Notes under the pieces: model-generated
Told to the model about the DNA's origin: nothing
The model's database searches: none
What the model saw: only the letters and a program-made list of their open reading frames with translations
From: Astragalus membranaceus
Lineage: Eukaryota > Streptophyta > Magnoliopsida > Fabales > Fabaceae
Direction of reading: 5' to 3'
Assembly: GCA_039519185.1 (NCBI GenBank)
Contig: CM076849.1
Coordinates: 105,356,077-105,420,076, forward strand
DNA: 64,000 nt
Position numbers and translations under genes: made by a program
Part shown: positions 1 through 10,870 of the stretch, one piece after another
How positions within the stretch are numbered: the first letter of the stretch is position 1
Layout: every line of letters starts with the position of its first letter

Positions 1-720
1 AATCTATTCTTGAAATTCATCTCTTCCTCCCTACGAATTCTCTTCCTCTCTCTACTAAATCTCTTCCTCTCTTTGTCAAATTTCCTCGATCTAAGGTATG
101 TTTGTAACATGAGTTAATAGTTTTAGTTTTTGAATTATTTTATAATATGAGTTTGTTACTAATTGTGGTGTTGTTTGTTTAGGTATTGTTTGAGTTTGCG
201 TTCCTCATTTTTCCTCTTTGTTCGAGTTAGGGATATGCTTCAAGTCAGAGCCTTCTCTTCACTACGGCTAGTTATCAAAGTAAAGTAATTAATATATCAA
301 TATATATATTGATTTTGTGTTTTTAGTGTCTAAAAATTTTTTACCAACTTTTGGTCACCGTAAAATTTGGATTTTTCTTTTAGTCCTTGGTGACTTTTAA
401 TAACACTTATTGTCGATGATTTGAATACATGTTCCTGTGTCTCATTGTCGTGTCTTAGAAGTTGGTTTTCTCAAATCACATTTTTGGTACAATATTAAAA
501 TTAATAAAATATTAATTACTTCACTATTTATAGTAAAATTTTGTTAGAAATTTTGTTTGCAATAATAATACAAATTAATTTATGTTGAAAAAACTTATTT
601 ATTAAGTTCACTTATAAATTTATTAACAGATATTGTCTTATAAAAATTGAAATTTAAAATTAAATTTTCAATTATTATTTATAATGTTTAAATTATTAAT
701 ATATAACATTATCTAAAAAG
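1..720. other. Non-coding 5' region of the CACTA element
   Basis: No supported gene. The first 100 bases are pyrimidine-rich with repeated CTCTTCCTCT blocks followed by a possible splice donor (AAGGTATG near 95), as in a leader exon with an intron. The rest, to about 710, is strongly AT-rich and looks like intron or spacer before the first recognisable transposase codons. Confidence 0.5.
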
Positions 721-1944
721 CGACGTTTTGTAGAAGGAGTAGAAGAGTTTATTTTTTGTGCTAAGCGTCATGAAGAATTTGCGCGACAAGACGGAATTAG
801 ATGCCCGTGCTTGAAATGTTTATTTCGATTTATAAAAAATGAAGAAGAAGTTAGACTTGATTTGTACAATAATGGGTTTAGGCCAAATTATTGGATATGG
901 AGTCGTCACGGGGAAGTAGGACCAAGGGTAGCTGCAGTTCCTGCGGTTAATGTTCCGGTTGAAGTAGTAGCTCCCACATCAAGTAGTTAACTAGCGACTA
1001 CGACATCTGGAGGCCAAATTATATAACCGTTAGATGTTTATCAGGGAATGATATCTGACACTGTTGGAGTAAATTTGGATTTTGAAGAACCAGAATATGA
1101 TGCTGAAGAAGTTCCAAATGAGGAAGCTCAAAGGTTTTACATGTATTTGAGTGAGACAAATAAACCATTATTTGAAGGATCTAAAGACTCAAAGTTATCA
1201 ATGTGTGTTCGGTTGTTGGGTCTTAAGTCTCAATTTAATGTTGCTGAGTTGTGCATGGAATATATGACCAAAATGATGTTGGATGAAACCCCCATTAGAG
1301 GGCTTTTGCCGCAAAGTTATTATGAAGCTAAAAGACTGGTATCGAAGTTTGGCTTAAAATCTAAAAGAATTGATTGTTGTGTGTCTGGTTGCATGCTCTA
1401 TTATAATAATGAGTTTGGCATAAATGATGGAGAGTTGTCGGAATGCAAGTTGTGTGGAGAGCCACACTATCGTGTCAGTAGGAAAGGGATGAGCAGAGGC
1501 AAACCGGTTCCACGAAAAGCAATGTTCTATCTGCCGCTTATACCAAGGCTACAGAGGATGTTTACTTCAATGGTGACCGCGGGTAAAATGACGTGGCACC
1601 ATCAAAATAGAAATAATTCTGGTGAATTACGTCATCTATCTGATGGTGAAGCTTGGAAGCATTTTGATCGTGTTCATCCAGATTTTGCCAGTGATCCACG
1701 CAATGTTCGGCTTGGTTTATGCTCTGATGGTTTCACACCATATATTCAAGCCTCGGTAACACCATATTCATGTTGGCCAGTTATTGTTACCCCATACAAC
1801 CTTCCTCCAGAAATGTGTATGTCTAAACCATACATGTTTTTAAATTCTATTATTCCAGGTGAAGAGTTAAGTTCAGCACATGTTCATGTGTTGATAAACT
1901 GTACTGAGGTGCAACCATTTATTGAGTATGTTCCTCAACATTAA
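721..1944 (+). pseudogene. CACTA transposase: transposase-associated domain plus truncated tnp2
   Basis: Reading from 721, one frame encodes a transposase-associated domain with VEGVEEFIFCAKRH and a C-x-C-x2-C cluster (CPCLKC), followed by YNNGFRPNYWIW. It meets in-frame stops at 988-990 (TAA) and 1033-1035 (TAA). The same frame continues from ATG 1048 into tnp2, with KRIDCCVSGCMLYY, a second Cys cluster (CKLCGEPHY) and PLIPRLQRMF. After PYMFLNSIIPG the reading jumps to a segment (AHVHVLINCTEVQPFIEY) that normally sits at the end of DUF4218, several hundred residues later. The middle of tnp2, with its catalytic region, is therefore deleted. The family normally excises and integrates CACTA elements in the nucleus; this copy is dead. 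Confidence 0.85.
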
Positions 1945-2008
1945 CTATCGATCTTAATTAGTTAATATAAAGTAGACAAATGTGTAACAATTAATTATTT
2001 CTTTTTAG

Positions 2009-2810
2009 GGAATTCTTGTCATCAGAGGACGTAAGTGAGCAACAATCTTCTGCTCATATTAATGCACATTTTCCAACGTGGTTTAGGCAACATGTTTATG
2101 CCCTCCCACCAACTCCTACCAACCAACACTTGTGGAACATATTAGACAGTCCTCGAAGATGTGTTAAAGAATGGCACACATACTTTGTCAATGGATACAA
2201 ATTTCCCACCAATGAATGGACAGAGGGCAGAGAGACAGTCAATAGTGGAGTGTGTATGAAGGGTGTCATTGGAGGAGGTGAAGATGATTTTTATGGTGTG
2301 GTTCAACACATATATGAACTTTCGTACCCCCATCTAGATTTTAGTCAGAAGGTAGTGATTTTTTATTGTAATTGGTTTGATCCGTCTGCTCGAGGAACAA
2401 AGGTGAATCCAAAGTCAAATACAGTGGACATTAAAATGAATGATAGATATCGACTGTATGATCCATTCGTCATTGCACAAAATGTGAGACAAGTCTATTA
2501 TGTCCCTTATCCATCAACGCGGCTTGATAGGCGTGGTTGGTGTGTCGCAATTAAAACAAAACCAAGAGGTCGCATTGAGACAAATGATGACACAATGGAA
2601 GATGTGCCATATCAAATGGAAGAGATGTCTAATGTAAATGAAGTGATTCAAGTTGAACCCATTAGTCGTTTATGTGATGAGCCAAACACCGGCGATGAAG
2701 TTGATGACGAAGAAGATGCTGATGAATTAGATGCAACAGACCACATTGGTGTATCAAGAATTCACTTCTCTGATGATGATGATTTTGAGAATGAATGGGA
2801 TCCTAATTAG
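2009..2810 (+). pseudogene. DUF4216 exon of the CACTA transposase gene
   Basis: A splice acceptor (TTTTTAG) ends at 2008 and the frame is open from 2010 to the stop at 2808-2810. The sequence contains VVIFYCNWFDPSARG followed by YRLYDPFVIAQNVRQVYYV, the core signature of DUF4216, found C-terminal to tnp2 in plant CACTA proteins. The tail is acidic (runs of D and E ending ENEWDPN), also usual. There is no good donor at the end of the preceding exon near 1944, so the join to tnp2 is uncertain, as expected in a decayed copy. Its biochemical role is not known to me. Confidence 0.8.
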
Positions 2811-2970
2811 TTATTTATGTTTCAACAATATATGTTAACCTATTTTTAATCAAGGATGTAATTTATGTTTGTTTAATTAGTATGTTTATATATTTTTGTT
2901 TAGTATATGTTTATGTTAACCTTGTTTAGTATATGTTTGTTTGTTTAAATGTATATGTCTAGATGTGGTC
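2811..2970. other. AT-rich spacer between the two CACTA genes
   Basis: Short AT-rich stretch with a degenerate repeated phrase (TATGTTTATGTTAACC, TAGTATATGTTTGTT). Nothing else seen. Confidence 0.5.
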
Positions 2971-3911
2971 ATGGAATCTCACTCAGGATCCGATGACGAG
3001 ACACATGTTCGTCCACCTGTCACGGGTGATGCCGCCAGCATTAGCAGACTGACGACTTCTACTTGCCTAGGGCGTCCTGTTCAGCCTGCTCGTGTTGTTG
3101 TTTCTGGTTGCAGATATTTGCCACCACCTGGGTCTGAGGGTGCTAGTACTAGTACTGCAGGGGACCCAGTGATTCCTGCTGCTACTGAGGGCTTATTCCC
3201 GACAGATGTTGATGCTGATGGGGTACGCACATTCACTATTGACCGTGAGGTGGTGAGGTATACAACTGATGGGCGTATCATATTGGAGACTGCTGGCGAT
3301 TCGTAAGTATATATATTATTATTTATTAATTTATTTTTGTTGCCTTTTATATAACTTATATAATTTGGTGTAATAAAATTCATCTTTTTTTAATGCAGGT
3401 TTCTTCCTTCGAAGGCTACAGCTACCGCCATCACAAAAACAATCAAAGAGAATTTCACCAGCAGCTGAAAGAATTGGACGGCTGTTAGAAAAGATAAATA
3501 GGCAATTGAGAGGATGTTAAAATCATTTTTGGTAAGTTGTTCTATGAAATAATTAATTTGGTGTATTATCTTATTGACTTGATTAATTAATTTGTCTTAT
3601 AATTAACAACATTATTGTAAATTTCTTAAATAGGAAAAATGTACAGGGTTACCAGAGCAGCAAAGAGAAGTTGAGAGAGTGTTCCATATGAGATGTTCCC
3701 ATCGCTATTCTGAATTACTACGGGAAGCGCGCGGTAAGAATGCGAAGCCATCTTATATGGGAGACTCAACTTGGGCTGGGTTAAAGGAGTACTGGCAGAC
3801 ACCAGAATTCAGGAATTATTGTGAGAAAGCCAAGAAGAACCGTGCTTCTAAAAAAGGTGGCTGCACACACACAGGGGGAGTGTTAATACTGCAACGCATC
3901 ACATGCGTTTG
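2971..3911 (+). pseudogene. Ptta/En/Spm transposase (Transposase_24), 5' exons, broken
   Basis: ATG 2971 opens a low-complexity N-terminal exon ending at a GTAAGT donor at about 3305. A second exon follows the TGCAG acceptor near 3398 with FLPSKATATAITKTIKENF, but it hits a stop and shifts frame. A third exon begins after AAATAG near 3633 and contains VERVFHMRCSHRYSELLREA and WAGLKEYWQTPEFRNYCEKA, recognisable as the plant Transposase_24 core. Near 3880 the expected GGSVNTATHHMRL appears only after a one-base shift, so there is a frameshift just before the donor at 3912. This second CACTA protein is usually a DNA-binding partner of the transposase. The gene continues beyond the LINE at 6119. 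Confidence 0.8.
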
Positions 3912-3992
3912 GTAAATTTATTAGTTTATTACTTGATTAATTAATTATTTATAATTAACTAGTCATTTTCATGTGTATTAATTAATAATATG

Positions 3993-4038
<46 letters not shown>

Positions 4039-4043
4039 AGGCG
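3912..4043. repeat. Intron remnant with (AT)n run at the LINE insertion point
   Basis: Intron of the Transposase_24 gene. A pure AT dinucleotide run spans about 3997-4036. It ends in the first copy of the LINE target-site duplication, ATATAGGAGGCG at 4032-4043, which includes the original splice acceptor. Confidence 0.75.
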
Positions 4044-6113
4044 GCTCTCGTAGTAAGAATGACCCAAGATTATTCATAATTAGTCCTGATTGAAAATACC
4101 TAGCGCTCCTCTCCACACCGCCGCAGCCCCAACCCTCTCCCTGCTGCGGCGCCGCGCCAATAGGGCTCCACCCTAAGCGCCGTCATGGCCATCATGGCCT
4201 GCTGGTCCGATGATCTGCTGCAGCTCCGGTCTGGGGCTCCGCTGCGGATCCGCCCCTTGCTTCCTCGTCTTCTCTGCAGGTGGGCCGAACGGGGGATCTT
4301 CCTGCTCCTTGCGCCATCCCAGCGCCAACATCAACAAGAGGATCTCCCTCACGTGATGGTCTTCTATTTCCAGAGGTGGAAATGGGTGACAGGTTGCAAG
4401 TGACTAGAAGCTCTCTTGCTATGGGATCCGGTGGTCCTACTCTCGGAGCTTCAGTCAACGGTGCTCAATCAGTGAGCAAGGTTCAATTGGATGCATCAGT
4501 CACTCCTCAGCCCTCTGATGCTACTCGATCTGTGAGTGGCGTTAAAAGGAAATCTTTTTCTGACGCGCTGAAAGGTATCACTCAAACCCCTAAATCCTTT
4601 GCAGATTTCGATTACAAGCCGAAAACTTGTTTAAAAGGGGATGTTCTTGCTGTTAAAATTTCTGAAGATGAATATCAGGCTAGCATTGCTGAATGCGTTA
4701 ATCTATTACATGGTAGAATTATTTTGTCCAAAGGAGATAAACCTTATTAGATTAAAGAATTAAAGGAGAAATTGTCTAATATGTGGAATATTTCTGTTGA
4801 TTGGTCTCTGGTTTCGCTTGGTAAGAGATTTTTTGAATTCTCTTTTGTATCCAATGATGACTTTAGGAGTGTTTGGTCGCTTGGATCTCGTAATCTACAT
4901 CCGGGTGTCCTGCGTCTGTTTGCCTGGAGGCCTGATTTTGATCCTCTTTCTGCAAAACAAACCAATGCTCAGTGTTGGGTTAGACTTCATGGTCTCTCCC
5001 GGGAATATTGGAGGTCAAAAATTTTGTTTGAGATTAGTGGTAGCCTAGGAGCTCCTGTTGCCTTGGATGAAGCCACTATGAAGAGGACTTTTGGTCATTT
5101 TGCTAGAGTTCTTATTGATGTTGATTTCTCTGAGAAGCTGCATGATCAGTTGTTAGTAGAAAGAGAGGGATTCGCCTTTCTCATCAGAGTGGAATATGAG
5201 AGTATACCCTTGTTTTGCAACTCTTGTAAATGCATCGGTCATTCTCTCCAGAATTGTAAGATACCTAAAAACGCGGAGATGACTCAAGGTGGCAAGATTC
5301 AGCCTCGAAAGGTGAATCACGTCCCTAGTAAACCATCTCTTCGGTTTGTGCAAAAGACGGATAATGGGAAGAAATCTAATTTGGACGGTGGTCCATCCAA
5401 GCTGCAAGACAATAGTGTGGTTTTGGTGAGAGAAGAAAATGCTCCCGATCGTTTCATGGGTTTTGACAGCATTGTTATCACACCTGAAGAGATGGCTGGG
5501 GGTCATGCTCTTGGTGAAGCACAAAACTGTTCCACCAAGTCTCCCACGACTAGGCTGGATTCTGATGCTTCCTACGCGGTAGAGGCAACTGTTTTATGTA
5601 AAAATTGGGAGGATATCTCAGATGATGAGGTTGTCTCTAACTCTCAAGCAACAATGAATCTCTTTCCAAAAACCAAAGTTCCTATTGTCGATTCAGCCTT
5701 GAATCCGACCGTTGAAGCTGACATGAACATCTTAAGAAGGTTTCGGGAAGAATCGACAGATAATGTTGGCGATTCTGTGATTCCGGATTCTGCTGAGAGG
5801 TACTCTGAACCGGTTATGACCAAGCAAAAAAAAGAAGAAATTGAGGCAAAAAAATGGTTTTGCAGTTGGATACAACACTACGTCCAAAGCTAGCTCAGTT
5901 TCTGTCTCATTTTGATCTGTTGTAGTTTATTATAAACCATGTATTTGGTCTATTTTTTTCCTTCTTTTGGTTGGTTGGTTTTCGGGAGCCTTCCTAGGTC
6001 TCTCTACTTTGTTTCTTGTTTTTTTTTCTGGCCTTGGGTTTTGGTCTGGCCCCCCCTTGGTTTTTTATGTTTTTCTCTTTCTTTTTTAATAGATTTTTCT
6101 TTGCTTAAAAAAA
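4044..6113 (+). mobile_element. LINE non-LTR retrotransposon lacking ORF2
   Basis: The 2.07-kb insert is flanked by a perfect 12-bp duplication, ATATAGGAGGCG (4032-4043 and 6114-6125), and ends in a short A run after a T-rich 3' tail. A GC-rich 5' leader (4080-4300) is followed by ORF1 of the plant L1 type. No reverse transcriptase or endonuclease ORF is present between the end of ORF1 (5893) and the tail. The element is therefore not a simple 5' truncation; ORF2 was lost or skipped while both ends were kept. It lies in the intron/exon boundary of the CACTA Transposase_24 gene. Confidence 0.88.
4382..5893 (+). pseudogene. LINE ORF1 (DUF4283 and zinc-knuckle, gag-like), one nonsense codon
   Basis: ATG 4382 (MGDRLQVTRSS) opens a frame that runs to the stop at 5891-5893 with one internal TAG at 4748-4750 inside KPY*IKELKEKL. 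The frame is otherwise continuous, so a single substitution broke it. A DUF4283 domain covers about 4630-5200 (MWNISVDWSLVSLGKRFFEF and WVRLHGLSREYW), followed by a zinc knuckle of the form C-x2-C-x4-H-x4-C (CNSCKCIGHSLQNC) at about 5215-5256. This is the RNA-binding ORF1 of plant L1-type LINEs, which acts in the ribonucleoprotein. The C-terminal 200 residues are unstructured-looking. An earlier in-frame GTG at 4280 is not needed as the start. Confidence 0.85.
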
Positions 6114-6118
6114 ATATA

Positions 6119-7159
6119 GGAGGCGAGGGAACAAAGGACAATCACTTTGTCTGAGTTGCATCGCTACCTTCATATGCGGGAGGACACTGGTGAGTTTGCT
6201 ACAGATCGGGCGAGGAGTATTCAGGTAAAACTACTTTTACAATTATATATTAATGTTTATTATTTATATTAATCTTTGTATCGGGCGAGGAATATTATAT
6301 TAAACTACTTTTGCTATAGTTATTTATTTGTTGGGTTATTTTTTTTCAGGAGAGCTTCTAGGGTGGACTGATATCGATTCAGTGGGGCAGTGGGGCAGCT
6401 GATATTGATCCAGTGGAGGAGGCTAGAGTAGCTCGTGATATTTGGGACAGAGAAGTTGGTCCCCAAAAGAGTAATCGTATGGTAGGATCAGGTGGTGTTG
6501 GACCGGCTGCTTTCCGAACAAGCATTATTCCGAGTCTATCAGCTTCACAATATTCTGGATCCTCGAGTACTGGTCGCTCTTATGTTCCCAATGCTAGTGA
6601 GTTGAATGCTGTTACGGAAATGACGCAGCAACTGAGCGAGGCCCAGCGTCAATTTGCCGAGTGGCAGGAGCAAAATGAACGTGAAGTGCAGGCGCTTCGG
6701 GAGAAAGCCAGGATAGCTGAGGAGCGCATGGAGGAGCAGGCTAGGGTAGCTGCGGAGCGCATGGAGGAGCAGACTAGGCTAGTTGAGGAGCAGGCTAGGG
6801 TAGCTGCGGAGCAGGCTAGGGTAGCTGCGGAGCAGGCTAGGCTAAATGAGGAGCGCTTTAAGTTTTTGCAGGATCAGCTGATGTCGAGGCCATCCTCATC
6901 ACATATGCCATCCTACCTGCCGCAGCAGCATTACGGCGGTGTATTTCAGCAGTGGCCTCAGCAGCAGTATGCACCCCAGTATTCCCAGCAGTATGCACCT
7001 CAGCCATACTAGCAACCCCATCAGCAGTCACCCCACCAGCCAAACTAGCACCCCCAGCGGCCCCACATCAATCTTAATATCGATTCGATTAGTGCTTTTC
7101 TTGCATCTGATGATACCTATTATCATGGTGATGACATAGACCAGCAGCCACCCCAGTAA
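6119..7159 (+). pseudogene. Ptta/En/Spm transposase (Transposase_24), 3' exons
   Basis: Directly after the second acceptor copy (TATAG ending at 6118) comes the exon EAREQRTITLSELHRYLHMR..., ending at GTAAAA near 6226. A last exon follows TTTTTTCAG near 6350; it begins with a stop and shift, then is open from about 6413 (VARDIWDREVG). A strong coiled coil with repeated EEQARVAAE and EERMEEQ units covers about 6640-6870, then a Gln/Pro/Tyr-rich tail. The frame stops at TAG 7010-7012 and again at TAG 7046-7048, yet continues sensibly to TAA 7157-7159 (FLASDDTYYHGDDIDQQPPQ). Both stops look like decay of the original reading frame. Confidence 0.78.
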
Positions 7160-7393
7160 TACTTTTTTAATTATATGGATATTTTTGTTGTTGTATGGAT
7201 ATTTATTTAAATTAATTATTAATTTTCATTTCAAATTTTTATTTTAAATAGTAAATTAATTAATTATTAAATTTTACTTTTTTATCAATAATTAAAGTTT
7301 TTGATAAAATAATATTAATATTTTAAATAAAACGATTTTTTAAAAGAAATAATATTTAATTTTTAAAAATAATTAATTTTAAATAAATAAAAA
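7160..7393. other. AT-rich 3' UTR of the CACTA element
   Basis: Very AT-rich, with no ORF and no recognisable motif. Confidence 0.5.
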
Positions 7394-7678
7394 CGGTTTT
7401 TCCGGCGGATTATCCGCCTGAAATTTCCGGCGGATTAGTGGACTTTCCGGCGGATAAACTCATGCGAATTTTGTTTTGGATTTTCCGGCGGATTATCCGC
7501 TGGCAATTGCCGGCGGATTTTTCGGCGCCACGAAATCCGCAAGAAATTTCCGGTGGTTAATCCGCCGGAAACCGTTTGCTGCGAGCTGGCTACCGGCGCC
7601 AAAAATCCGCCGGAAAGTCAGCATTATTGCTTTTCCGGCGGATTTTGCCCGCCGAAAAGTCCAATTTTTCTTGTAGTG
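7394..7678 (+). repeat. CACTA 3' subterminal repeats and terminal inverted repeat
   Basis: TTCCGGCGGATT and its complement AATCCGCCGGAA, with variants, occur about ten times between 7394 and 7660. The terminal sequence TTTTTCTTGTAGTG ends at 7678. In this superfamily subterminal repeats bind the transposon-encoded DNA-binding protein. Both orientations are present and spaced irregularly. Confidence 0.85.
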
Positions 7679-7890
7679 AGCTGAATCGGTAGCACTGAGT
7701 TTAAAATATGATATCAGGGTGAGACCGATAGCCTGAAAAACTAATGCCAGAGCTGTATCGGTAGCACTGAATTTAAAATATGATGCCATGGCGAGACTGA
7801 TAGCCTGAAAAACAAGTGCCAGAGCTGAATCGGTAGCACTGAGTTTAAAATATGATGTCAGGGCGAGACCGATAGCATGAAACTTAAAAG
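7679..7890. repeat. 72-bp tandem repeat, three copies
   Basis: Three consecutive copies of a 72-bp unit containing CTGAATCGGTAGCACTGA and CCGATAGC(C/A)TGAAA, the last one shortened. The first unit begins at the base following the CACTA terminus. It appears to belong to the body of element C, not to the CACTA transposon. Confidence 0.75.
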
Positions 7891-9480
7891 ACCAATGTCA
7901 CGATGAACCTTAACATAGAAGTGCAAATAAAATGCAATGGATGTCTTGCTTTGAATGACTGTTTTTTATTACTTTATTCACAAAATGACTAAAGTAATAA
8001 AAAACACATGATTCTAGTCATGAAGTGGAATGCATGGTTTGATATGGATTGTATGCATGCTATGACATGAAATGCATGAATTATGCATTGGCTATGAATT
8101 GAAATTGAGTTGGACGTGTCATGGAAGTTAGGTTCAATGAAAACATTTTGTTTTTGTGGATGCTTCATTTGAAACCAATCAAACTCATCCTCAAATGGAA
8201 GTTTATCTTCATCCTGACTAGCTTTCTGAGATCTTCTTTCTTTGGTGATCACTTCTCACCAAAGAACCTTCAAATTTGACCTTCTCTCTCTTTTCTCTTT
8301 TTTTTTCTCATAGATCGTCATTAGCTCTCTAAATCACATCATTGATTCCAAGTTGACTATTTCTGAACCATTACTTAAAGAGCATGCATGGATTCATAGG
8401 TATTGACAAGCTGGACTTTTCTGTGTTTCTTGGTTTCCTATTTTGGATTTTGTGTTTTGGACATTGAAGGTTTGGAAGTGGAGGGTATTTTTAAAGTGAA
8501 AGCATAGGGAAGACAATGCGACACAAGGTGGTGGGGAAAAACAGATTTTCAGTCTAGCGGGCCTTTTTTAATTTTTTATTTTTAGAGCTAAGAATAGTTT
8601 AAAAGAAGAAAATGATTTATTTCAAAATTAATATTATGAAAATGAAAACAATCATTCATCAATCAGAGTGGACTTTTAGAGGCTTGGAAGAAAAGTGATT
8701 AGATGGCTCAAAGAAATGTTTTATGGGTATGAGTTATGGAAGAAAATGATTAGAAGGCTCAAAGAAATGTTTTACGTGTATGGGTTATGGGTTATGGAAG
8801 AAAAATGATTAGAAGGCTCAAAGGAATGTTTTACGGGTTAAATGGATCAAGGATCTTTAGTGCATTCAGCTTTCTACAACTCGTCTATTTACATGATTGT
8901 GATTTTTGTTCTCCTTTATTTCTCTCTTTTTTTCTCATTTTTTTCCTTATCCTCTGATTTTGCTTTATCCCATTTCCGCCTTCGCCTCTACTTCATATAT
9001 GATTGATTCTTTTTTTTCACCCTTCACCATCATTTGTTTCTTTTTTTTCTTTTTTCTTTTCCTCCATTGCCCCTGATTTGTATTTCATCAATTTTCTACC
9101 TTTGGAAACTATATGATAGTCAAAATGAATTAAATTCGATTGTAGTGTGAATTCTTGTCCAGAGGTTAGTGAAAAGAAATTATAGGCTCAAAGGGGACAT
9201 CAAGGGATACAATAATTCAACTTTGTTCGGGATAGAGAAAATTGTCCACTCTTCATTTCGAATCATAGTTCGTCATTTTCAAAATTTTAATTTCGAAAAA
9301 AAAACATTCACTCTTTTGACAAATTCTTTGCTCTCTCTTTCTTTTGCTTTTTTTTTGGTTTTCTTATCATTTTTTTGGGAAATGGACTTTCAACATGTGA
9401 TATTCGTTCACTGGTTCATCCTTGAATGACGCAACAAAAAGGGCTTTAGCAAATATTGCTTTAGGCAAGAACACAGAAGG
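7891..9480. other. Non-coding body of element C
   Basis: AT-rich sequence with many ATGCATG/GAATGCATG phrases (7960-8110), three copies of a degenerate 60-70 bp phrase containing AAGAAA(A)TG(A)TTAGA(A/T)GGCTCAAAG (8690-8830), and T-rich stretches (8900-9070, 9330-9380). No ORF resembles a known protein. The bases 9476-9480 (GAAGG) are the left TSD copy of element A. Confidence 0.5.
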
Positions 9481-9864
9481 TGTTTTGTACCTAGCAGTAT
9501 TTTGGTCGGTTGCTTTTGGTAGGTCTCTTGCTGCCCTGGCAGGAGGTCAGTGAGCTCCCGGGGGGGGGGGGGGGGTACTCGCAAAGCCACTCCGACGCTC
9601 AAGTTAGTATGAGAATAAGCTAGTGAATTTGCAAGGGAAGAGTGTGTACCGTATAAATGGCTATGCGAGCCGGTATTTATAGGAAATCGATGCTCATATG
9701 TGGACCGTCGGATTATCAGAATCGATCTGAACCATCCAAGCGTGGTGGCTTTAGTTGGGCTTGTATGTAGTGGATATGGGCCGAATCGATTGGGCCAATC
9801 TATATCCATTGCTAAATGCACCTCCTGGAATTGTTAAATGGACCTCTTGGTCCAGTCCAGAACA
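9481..9864 (-). repeat. 3' LTR of element A
   Basis: 384 bp, TG...CA on both strands, matching 33636-34012. It holds a run of about 17 G near 9560 that is only 7 G in the other LTR. On the minus strand TATAAATA (9674-9681) is a good TATA box for element transcription. Confidence 0.9.
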
Positions 9865-9909
9865 GTTGCCCCCCAAGCTGAGATTATTTCGGAGGATGGT
9901 CTTGGCTTG
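9865..9909 (-). promoter_or_regulatory. PPT of element A with upstream stem
   Basis: On the minus strand CTTGGGGGGCAAC directly precedes the 3' LTR and is the PPT that primes plus-strand synthesis. GCTTG at its 5' edge (9874-9878 on the plus strand) can pair with CAAGC (9905-9909). Confidence 0.75.
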
Positions 9910-10251
9910 AAGGACTTTCGTTGATTTGCCGGATCTGTGAAGACGCGTGGGACACTGCCTTTGTAACGACTGTGTTTTTAGGTTTCTACTCTCTAGAGCA
10001 AAAATAATAAGTTTTATCCTCACCTAATTACCTTCTATAAATGGGTGAGTCTTCGTCTTGTGGTCCACACTTTGAAATTTTGCGGAGGAGTAGGGATCAA
10101 GCTACCTTTGGAGCGCCTACTTGAAGAGGAGGAGGAGTAGGGATCAAGCTATCTTTGGGGCGCCTACTTGAAGAGGAGAAAGGAGGTAGAATCCACTTGC
10201 TTCAACGTTTTTCCTCCTTGGTAAGTGTTTGTTGTTTCTTTTCTTCCATTG
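9910..10251 (-). other. 3' UTR of element A
   Basis: Non-coding spacer. A short direct repeat containing AGTAGGGATCAAGCTA(C/T)CTTTGG occurs at about 10090 and 10137. Nothing else seen. Confidence 0.5.
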
Positions 10252-10870
10252 GTGGCACCCTCCTGGGCGCCTTGGGCGTCGTGTTGCGAAATAGGGTTTG
10301 GGCGCCTTGGTGCCATGCCAGGCGCCCTCATGGGCGCCGACTGCTTTGCCCTTGGCGCCCTGCCAGGCGCCCTCATGGGCGCTGCTTGCTTTCGCCTTGG
10401 CGCCCTGCCAGGCGCCCTCATGGCCCCTGCCTGCTTTGGCCTTGGCGTCCTGCCAGGCGCCCTCATGGGCGCTGCCTGCTTTGCCCTTGGCGCCTTGCCA
10501 GGCGCCCTCATGGGCGCTGCTTGCTTTGGCCTCGGCGCCCTGCCAGGCGCCCTCATGGGCGCTGCTTGCTTTGGCCCCGGCGCCCTGCCAGGCGCCCTCA
10601 TAGGCGCTGCCTGCTTTGGTCTTGGCGCCCTGCCAGGCGCCCTAATGGGAGCTGCCTGCTTTGGTGTTAACGCCGTGTTAGGCGCCCTCATGGGCGCTGC
10701 CTGCTTTGGCCTTGGCGCCCTGCCAGGCGCCCTCATGGGCGCTGCTTGCTTTGGCCTTGGCGCCCTTCCAGGCTGCCTGCTTTGCCCTTGGCTCCCTGCC
10801 AGGCGCCCTCATTGGCGCTGCCTGCTTTGGCTTTGGCGCCCTGCCAGGCGCCCTCATGGGCGCTGGGTTG
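10252..10870. repeat. 45-bp GGCGCC minisatellite in the 3' UTR of element A
   Basis: About thirteen copies of a 45-bp unit containing GGCGCCCTCATGGGCGCTG and CTTGGCGCCCTGCCA. Most are full length, with a few shortened copies near 10770-10800. Since 45 is a multiple of three, several frames stay open through the array (for example a 15-residue GALMGAACFGLGALP repeat on the plus strand), so the ORFs here are not evidence of a gene. On the element's own strand the unit contains GGCGCC...GGGCGCC palindromes. Related GGCGCC arrays occur in B2. Confidence 0.92.

Larger units (their letters stand above)
1..7678 (+). mobile_element. CACTA (En/Spm) DNA transposon, 3' part, 5' end outside window
   Basis: The right end is defined by TTTTTCTTGTAGTG finishing at 7678, which reads CACTACAAGAAAAA on the other strand, the standard CACTA terminus. 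It is preceded by subterminal repeats built on TTCCGGCGGATT. Inside, in order, are a transposase-associated domain, tnp2, DUF4216 and a Ptta/En/Spm (Transposase_24) gene, which is the usual plant CACTA order. All coding parts carry stops, frameshifts or deletions, so the copy cannot make its own transposase. A LINE has inserted at 4044-6113. The left terminus was not seen and should lie upstream of base 1, so the TSD could not be checked; the three bases after the element are AGC. Confidence 0.9.

Noticed and set aside
7476..7789. ORFs on both strands near the CACTA 3' end
   Set aside because: They run through subterminal repeats and across the element border into the 72-bp repeat.
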